From Hetaerina americana (Eukaryota > Arthropoda > Insecta > Odonata > Calopterygidae), in NCBI GenBank assembly GCA_022747635.1, contig JAKTNV010000003.1, positions 45,869,475-45,933,474 on the forward strand: DNA of 64,000 nt. Reading direction: 5' to 3'. The stretch's first letter is position 1. Every line of letters starts with the position of its first letter. Of this stretch, positions 57,174-64,000 are shown in pieces. The notes under the pieces were generated by a model. The model worked only from the letters and a program-made list of their open reading frames with translations. It searched no databases and had not been told where the DNA came from. Both the position numbers and the translations under genes were made by a program.

Positions 57174-58093
57174 CAGGGTCTATCCCAAAAATAAGTAGAA
57201 TAATTTTTTTGCCATCAATTCAGATGGCTGTAGTTGGATGATTGGTGGTGGGAAAGGTAATGGGAGATCTTGGGAAAGCAATGTGACCCATATCAGTTAA
57301 CTGTAGGCATTTACAGTGCGCAGATTGCTGCTAGACTGGATCCCTGTTCGATGGTCACAGAACTGATTCACAATGCCACTTTCCACGGAACAATGATATG
57401 TGATAAAACTGTGCATTAAGCTCGGGAAATTGGGTTTGGAGACCATGGCCATGGTTAAGGAAGCTTGTGGAGATGGAAAAATTTTCCAAGTGATGGTTTT
57501 CCTACTTGCACAGGATTTTCTGGGAGGGTAACGAGGAGGGAAACGATGAGGAATGCTCTGGGCATCCATCAACAACACAGTGATGAAAATGTGCAAAAAG
57601 TAAGACATACTCAATTCTAATTGACCCGCAAGAGTCAGGATGTTAGCAGAGTGCAATATTCCAAAAACCACAGTGCATTGCTTTCTTATAGAAGTTTCAG
57701 CCAAAGCTGGGCCAAGATGGTCCCCAAGGTGCTGTCGGAAGACTGCTTGTGTGACAATCTTGTCTTGGATCTCTTGAACCACTGTGAAAGCGACCTGAAT
57801 TTTTTAGAATAGGTGGTTACTGGTGATGAGACATGGGCCCTTGAGTACCACCCAAGTATAAACCCTTGGAGTACCATTTTAGACCATGGTATTATGTTGA
57901 TGAGGTCATGACGAGGTGCCTGAACTAGAGTCCTGTGATGCCTTACAGGAAGCATACCACAACTGGCGGAGGCACTGGCATTGGTGTGTTGCAACATAAT
58001 GGAACTCTTCAGAAGAATTTTAGCAATTCGTACTTTGATCTGCCATAAATTTCCCTCTCAGATTTATTCAACTAATTTTTGGGACAGATCTTG
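57174..58093 (+). mobile_element. Degenerate mariner, 920 bp
   Basis: Flanked by TA at 57172-57173 and 58094-58095. The 30-base imperfect inverted ends are CAGGGTCTATCCCAAAAATA... and, inverted, CAAGATCTGTCCCAAAAATT.... Plus-strand frames show N-terminal remnants (a CSGHPSTT equivalent of DERSGRPS near 57540-57580), then QYSKNHSALLSYRSFSQSWA and VVTGDETWALEYHPS at about 57810-57860, the block with the first catalytic Asp. The second and third Asp regions are deleted. Stops and frameshifts make it inactive. Confidence 0.85.
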
Positions 58094-58095
58094 TA

Positions 58096-59170
58096 CCTAA
58101 ATAAAAAACTTGCTGAATCATATATAAACACCAGTTACAGGATGCCCTCCATTTTTCAGGAAAAAATGTAAATACTTATGATTTACTTCAGTAATCATCA
58201 ACAGTAGCTTTTTATTAGCTACTACTCATTAGTAGCTAATTTCTTGTCGTTTAAATGTGTAACAAGAATGTATGAGGACATGCCCCAATATATTTTTCAG
58301 ATTAACTCTTGACAGACAATAAAACAACTTGTGATATAAGTTACTTGGCAGAAAAGATAAAAATCTCTTGTAAAAGATAACTGCAGTCTTGCAGAAATAC
58401 AATGGGATAAAATGAAATTTCTACTTTTCAAATTATAGCTACCTACATCCTTAATGCTCTGACTGATAAGATATTTTGGATCAAAAAATTGCTCTGAAAT
58501 CTAGAAGAAGTATATCTAACAGCAAAAGTTTACTGGTAATTCCTTTCCGGCAAAACTAAAAAAATAGTAGGTTTAGTTCTTTTCAACAAATAGGGTTCAT
58601 TTTATCAAACCTTCTTTAATTTTAAGCTGATCTTGAATGTATTAACTAGCTGCGAAAAGAGCTACAAACTCTGAGCCCAAATATAAAAATAATTGTCTTC
58701 AGAGACACACACCACTTTCCAAAATGGAAACTTGTAAGCATTAAATGGATATAAATAATGTCGATAAAAAGAAAAATTAGTAACCTCTGCTCTATGATCT
58801 TTCATCAGAAATAAATCTTTTCTTTCATACTTAAAAATATGAACTTTATCACTAAAAAGATAAGACAAGGGAAATTGAACTAATATTATACCCAGCTCCA
58901 TGACCTTTGTGGTATGTTAAAATTTCATTTTAAGATTAACCATTATATAATCATTACATTTTTGTTGAGGTTGTACGAAAAGAAGATATTTCACAGAACT
59001 ACTTTTGTCTAAGGAATTCCAAGATTAAAAAAAAATATTCCTTTTTAAACGTATTCCTATTTATTGCCTTGTAGCATGCAGAATAATCTTCACTTACTGT
59101 AGTAAGTAATGGCAGCTGATCCCTTGCTAAATTCTTACAACAACCTGTGAATAATACTGAAAAATTCATC
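58096..59170. other. AT-rich spacer, nothing recognised
   Basis: No supported feature. Confidence 0.5.
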
Positions 59171-59284
59171 AAGTTTTCTCGGATCTTCCACCGGGTCATG
59201 AGTTCCATGTTGGCCGACGTTTCGATGCCCGACTTGTGCGTCGTCCTCACGGTAGTGACCCGGTGGAAGACCAGAAAAAACTTC
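59171..59284 (-). repeat. Inverted-repeat element with hammerhead-like centre, motif 6
   Basis: Arms 59171-59198 and 59256-59283 pair as CTTCCACCGGGTCA / TGACCCGGTGGAAG extended by AAGTTTT-type ends. The 57-base centre on the minus strand reads CGTGAGGA (59250-59243), CGACGCACAAGTCGGGCATC, then CGAAACG (59224-59218) and GTCGG. It is GC-rich amid AT-rich DNA. The core differs from CUGANGA by one base. It belongs to a second family, unrelated in its arms to copies 1 and 2. Confidence 0.65.
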
Positions 59285-62059
59285 AAGAAGCAACTATGCC
59301 AGGAAAGCATCAGATCTTACTTCAATACTGAAAAAGCTTTTACGATATGCTTTGTATACAATCACTGGAATAAAGTTAGCATGAACCTTCTGAACTTGGC
59401 ACTGATGAATTAGATTTCATTAATGGCAATGTATCCATCACACTATTAAATATTAGTTGATTTCACAGTTAGCAAGATTTTAGCCAAGCAATTAAATTGC
59501 AAACAAGGTCAAGTCTCCTCTAACAACAAATTTCTGCTCTTGGTCAATTTTTCATTCGTAAGAATGCAATTCCATAAAAACTGAATTTATGATGAAATTA
59601 TTGAACACATTTACAACTACCAGATAAAAAAAGCAGAGTCTCAATCACCAAACAATATCAATTTTCCATCCGGTATTGATGTGTCATTTATCTTCCTAGA
59701 TTTTCCTATCTTGCTTTACATTTTATTCGTGTCAAATTTTAAGGAGATAGAAAAAGCCATTCTCTAGAATACGTCATTTTAAAAATATTTCTAGTTATTA
59801 CAGAGCTCCAACGTTCTGATTAACATAGGTTTCACTCACATCCATTCATTTAAAAAGTGCCTTGGTGGACTTGGCTGCAAATGGAATGCTAATCTAAAAT
59901 GAGACTTCAAAAAGGCATACCCCAGGTTCAATGAAACAAGGATTAAGGCTTACCGCTGAGAGAAGAAATAAACGTGCTGCCAAAATACTGATTTATCACA
60001 TCATTTATACTGGCAATGGAGGTAAAACAAAAACAGATCTATAATCATATATTGACATGAGTGGCATAGAAAAGTCAACACTCATCATAGAAATATCCAT
60101 TTTAGCTAACACACTTTCTAGAAGCATAATTATTTTTTTTGTACGTATACATGTATAAATATTAAAAATGTCTAACAATATTCAATGTTTGACAGCACAA
60201 TTGTATAGACTCAAGGAATGCTATTTCATACACAATATTCAACAGTTTTCTTCTAAAAATACACCAAAGGTAATTTTCAGCTCTTTATCTACCAAAAGAA
60301 TGACTAATTAAATATAATGTCAATTATTTCATATCAAAAATACAAATTTTAGACTGGTCGTCTTGAAAGACAGAACTAAGCTATTGAAAAACATTTCATG
60401 GATCATGTGCATAGTTTGAGAAAAAGTCACTTGCCTTAAATTATGATTTTTGGTAAACAATATAAAATATACAAATTGCAAAACATACTGAAACCATGCC
60501 AAACAAATGAAGCCCTCAATCTCAAGGCCTATAGGCAGACAAAATTCCTATGGTATGCTATAATAACTTATTACATTGGGGCACCATCACCTAAAATGCA
60601 TCTGCATTACTATACATCCAGTAGCAATTTACCTGCAACATTACCACTCAAAAAAGCATTAACATGACTCATGCTATTAAATCAGTGAGCAAACAAATCC
60701 CTATTAAACATCACCTTCTTTGATCTTTAACTTTCTTCACCTTAATTCTCCATGGACTCTTAAGATATTAATGTTAAAAAATCACCAGGACAACAGCAGA
60801 AACCAGCTCATACAATGCTATTATTTCTTGTTAACAATACTGAGCTTATCTTCTAAAAATTCAGTACTTGTTGGTGGGAGGGAAGAAATTGAGCATGTAT
60901 TTAAAATTGCAAAGTAATAGTTGATTACCAAATTCCATTGAAGAGAGGCTTGCATTATAGAAATAACAAACTGAACAGCATTGAAATCAAGTTAAGGTTA
61001 AACTACTGTAAAGGACAGGGTTATCTAAAAGAAATGAAAATAATATTGGTATTCCACATCAAATACAGCCCATGAAACTTAAATGTAACCAGTTTTAAAA
61101 CAGGATAATTATGAAGCCTTTAAAAAGATTTTAAATATCTATCATTGGGATCCGGAATAGATGTAAATAATTATGAGAACTCATACACAAATTAGGAGCA
61201 TAAGGTGAAACACAAAAGTGAAAGAACATAGTGCATCCACAATAACCAAAAGATTATTGTCTACCATTCAGCATTGAGATATCTTGGGAAAAATTATGAA
61301 CCAGATACTTATTATATCATTCTGTAGCTATGAGTGCTGGTATACCTGAAATGCATTGAATTTTTAAGTTAAGCAACAAAAGCATATGAGAGGCCACCCT
61401 GATGAAAGATGGTAATTTCAAGTGAAAGGCTTAGAGGCAGACAGCTTGATCCCTCCATCAGCTATACATAGCGACTGAACTTCTGGATAAACCTAACTCA
61501 ACTGTACATTTTCACTGTGATAGGATCTTACTGGGATGTGATGTAATAAATAATATGAAGTTCTAAAGTAAGTAATGATAACAGAAAAGTGATACTTCTG
61601 AGTGTGTTAAAATGTTTCTTGGTAAATGTTCAGCAATGCACAGCAATCTTAATTAGATGAAACATTATTGCATTTCACAAAAAGCAATGAATGATTGCAA
61701 AGGATAGCACTATTATGAAGCAGGTAAGATAAAGACAAAAGTGAAAGAATTTAATGGCTTATAACAGCACACATGGAATGGCTGACATGCCTACATGGTT
61801 GGGGTGAAATTAAAGCCTTAAAATACAGCACATCAAAGTCGAGACGATTACATAATGCATTAGCAGATTTTTTTCATCAACAGAAACTTCATCCCACAAG
61901 CAATTTACGAAATATTTTTATATCTTGTTAATATAGAAACACTTTTGGTATTTGATTAGATGACATTGAGCATGCTCATGCAACATTTCTGCCCTGAAAC
62001 ATATCAGAAAAAGAACAGAAAGAATACCTAATATTTTTCAATTTTGTCACTATTTTATT
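59285..62059. other. AT-rich unique DNA, nothing recognised
   Basis: A possible 35-base plus-coordinate segment near 59950 with a GTAAGC donor on the minus strand was not accepted as an exon because its acceptor lacks a pyrimidine tract. Confidence 0.45.
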
Positions 62060-62103
62060 TTCATGATTCAGGTTTAGACTCTTTGAGTCATCTTCAGGAG
62101 AAA
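62060..62103 (-). ncRNA. Hammerhead-like motif 7
   Basis: The minus strand reads CTCCTGAAGATGACTCAAAG, giving core CTGAAGA (62097-62091). A perfect GACTC-AAA-GAGTC stem II follows, then TAAAC in place of GAAAC. Upstream on the same strand is a C-rich stretch as at motifs 2 and 8. Confidence 0.45.
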
Positions 62104-62129
62104 AGACATTCCATTAAGCATACATGCAT

Positions 62130-63690
62130 AAAAAGACACTTTGCTGGATGTGGAGGATGGATATATGAGTAGGGAAGGGGCCAAAGAGAGTGGTTCATAT
62201 ATTCGAATGGAGATGTGGGGGAAGGTTGCAAGAATGAGTTCGGTAGAAATCATCATCTGTTTAGGGCTTGTGCACTGGCATGCCCATGTCAGTGGGTGGC
62301 TTGCAGTTTGGGTCTAAATGGGGCCGTTGAGTGGGATCGAAAACAGTGGGAAGTGGGAGGGGAAGTACTTGCTCTTCAAACTGGGATTATATTGTCAATT
62401 GTATTTGACATCATTTCGAGGGTCTTGGGTGCCCCTGGTTTTCGCTCTTCCTCTTTGGTATACCAGGTAATTGTAGAAAAATTACTTCTCATTCTAAGTG
62501 TTTTAGCATTTTGTGTGCTCATGGATTCAAGTGTCGAGGCTGCTTCCTATCCTACTGATGTGTATGCTGTGCAGAGGCATCCATTGCCTTAGAATTTTTT
62601 CCGTGGCATTTGTCATATGTTTCCCTGAAGTGATGCGGCCATTTAATGCAATCCTCTACAAACCTGATGGAACATTGGCCGACCTTGTGAGGTTGATGGC
62701 TTTTGTAAGCTCTCTGCTTGAATTTAATTCTCTTTTGTACTTTAATGCTTGAAATGTGTTAATTATGAAAATTAAATTCAAGTGGAGACTGGGAGGGATA
62801 GAAAATAAATGTCTTTAACATCACAATTGGCATAAGGAAAGGCAAGCACACATTTTTATTTCATCTTAAACCCATCTGAACAGATAAAATGATCACAGCC
62901 AACCTAAACCATTACCTTCTCACAAAAATCCTTTGCCTTCCATTCTTTGATAAAAGTCATCATAATTCCACTCCAGAAGACCGCTTATGAAAGAGATTTA
63001 TGAGTAATAATCAAGGCTTATTAGAAACTGCATCCCTTTAGCCAGAAGGTGACCTTAGGAAGTGGTCAAGGACTGTTTAACAAAAGCCATCAAACTCACA
63101 ACGTCAGCCAATGTTCCATCAGGTTTGTAGAGGATCGCATATAATGACCAAATCACTTAAGGGAAACATATGACAAATACCATGGAAAAAATTCCATGGC
63201 AATGGCTAAAGTGGAGTCGGCCTACTTCAAGATGATGAATGCCTCTGCACAGCAAACACATTGGTAAGAAAAGAAGCAGCCTCGACACTTGAATCCATGA
63301 ACACACAAAATGCTAAAACACTGAGAATGAGAAGTAATTTTTCTACAATTACCTGGCGTACCAAAGAGGAAGAGCGAAAACTGGGGGCACCCAAGACCCT
63401 CAAAATGATGTCAGATACAACTGACATTATAATCTCAGTTTGAAGAGCAACTACTTCCCTTCCCACTGTTTTCGATCCCTCTCAACTTCCTCATTTAGAC
63501 CCAAACTGCAAGCCACCCACTGACATGGGCATTCCAGTGCACAAGCCCTAAACAATGAGGATTTCTACCGAACTCATTCTTGCAACCTTCCCCCACATCT
63601 CCATTCACATATACGAACCATGCTCTTTGGCCCCTTCCCCACCCATATACCCATCACCTACATCCAGGCAAAATGTATATAAATATGCTA
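62130..63690. repeat. Large imperfect inverted repeat, arms about 575-610 bp
   Basis: Arms 62130-62704 and 63079-63690 are inverted copies separated by about 374 bases. Shared landmarks include GATGGAACATTGGCCGA against TCAGCCAATGTTCCATC, CCCATGTCAGTGGGTGG against CCACCCACTGACATGGG, and GAAGGTTGCAAGAATGAGTT against its complement. Open frames in the two arms translate to near-identical peptides in mirror orientation (for example STELILATFPHISI). I recognise no protein domain. It is probably two head-to-head insertions, or an inverted duplication, of one unidentified repeat. Confidence 0.85.
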
Positions 63691-63741
63691 AAAAGTTAAA
63701 TGAAAAAGAAACACTTTGTTCCAATCCAACACTTTATTTCA

Positions 63742-63780
63742 GGTACGACGTTTTGATGCTATGGCGTCATCCTCAGGTAC
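63742..63780 (-). ncRNA. Hammerhead-like motif 8 with CpG-decay pattern
   Basis: On the minus strand: GTAC, CTGAGGA (63776-63770), TGACGC-CATA-GCATC stem II, AAAAC, GTC, GTACC (63746-63742). GTAC pairs with GTAC as stem I. If two CpA sites are read as former CpG, stem II becomes a full GACGC/GCGTC and AAAAC becomes GAAAC. ACGT then forms a loop-less palindromic stem III with GTC at the cleavage site. A C-rich leader precedes it on the same strand (63990-63800). Confidence 0.5.
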
Positions 63781-63790
63781 AAAGTTTAAA

Positions 63791-64000
63791 GTCACAATCA
63801 TTGTATATATACCCTTATACCCTCTTCAAGGAGGTGGGGGAGTTGTGGGAAGAGGGGGCGGGGAGGGGAGTACGGGGGTAGGTACGAAGGAATGTGGGAG
63901 AGGGTAGGAAAAACCAGGAAAAGCGTTAGTGAGCGGGGGGGATTGGAAGGTGGGTTAAGAGGGGAAAATTTTGTTGGTCGGTATAATTTGAGTCAATGGC
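63791..64000 (-). repeat. Pyrimidine-rich leader (G-rich on + strand)
   Basis: On the plus strand, runs such as GGTGGGGGAG, GAGGGGGCGGGGAGGGG and ACGGGGGTAGG could form a G-quadruplex at 63836-63876. On the minus strand this is the C-rich block preceding motif 8, parallel to 11881-12120 before motif 2. It continues beyond the window. Confidence 0.6.

Noticed and set aside
61395..61430. Another CCCTGATGA...GAAAG hammerhead candidate
   Set aside because: The second core half is GAAAG rather than GAAAC, and neither stem I nor stem II can be formed.
62215..62592. 125-codon plus-strand ORF with hydrophobic segment
   Set aside because: It lies in one arm of the inverted repeat and is interrupted in the other arm (63227-63466 on the minus strand), so it behaves as repeat sequence, not a gene.

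Overview
The window is eukaryotic nuclear DNA, almost certainly from an insect or another arthropod. It contains spliced genes with GT/AG introns, several mariner transposons with TA target-site duplications, non-LTR retrotransposons of two or three clades, tRNA-derived SINEs, and DM9-repeat proteins of the kind common in insects. I see no bacterial operon, CRISPR array or phage gene. Coding density is very low: only four loci can be supported as host genes and the rest is introns, intergenic DNA and transposon relics. The species cannot be named from the sequence.

Layout. 1-9.75 kb (+ strand): two tandem paralogues of a DM9 (DUF3421) protein. Only the 3' end of the first lies in the window. 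The second has a 3.4-kb intron filled with an RTE-like LINE and a truncated mariner. 9.75-18.2 kb: repeat-rich spacer with SINEs, a LINE tail, two hammerhead-like modules and an RTE-like LINE carrying a nested mariner. 18.3-19.8 kb (+): a complete five-exon gene for a 308-residue DUF1295 (steroid 5-alpha-reductase-like) membrane protein. 19.8-27.7 kb: a transposon-poor, visibly T-rich stretch that may be a very long 3' UTR of that gene. 27.7-37.3 kb: a retroelement graveyard bracketed by two full-length, oppositely oriented 753-bp mariner deletion derivatives. 37.9-43.6 kb (- strand): three probable 3'-terminal exons of an unidentified gene or genes, in a region that is A-rich on the + strand. 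43.6-62 kb: mostly unique AT-rich DNA with scattered SINEs and two decayed mariners. 62-64 kb: a large imperfect inverted repeat and more hammerhead-like modules.

Main observation. At least seven places carry the hammerhead-ribozyme core (CUGANGA, stem II, GAAAC), and five or six of these lie in the middle of inverted repeats. In the best family the parts of a complete type I hammerhead are all present, though spread over decayed copies: a GGUAC/GUACC stem I, an ACGC-CUAA-GCGU stem II, and a loop-less palindromic ACUAGU stem III that suggests dimeric folding. This matches what is known of hammerheads in Penelope-like retroelements. No Penelope reverse transcriptase is visible here, so these would be non-autonomous or solo remnants.

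Mariner. Three copies share one internal deletion that removed the catalytic domain but left an intact 132-codon N-terminal DNA-binding ORF. This is a candidate repressor-type, non-autonomous family.
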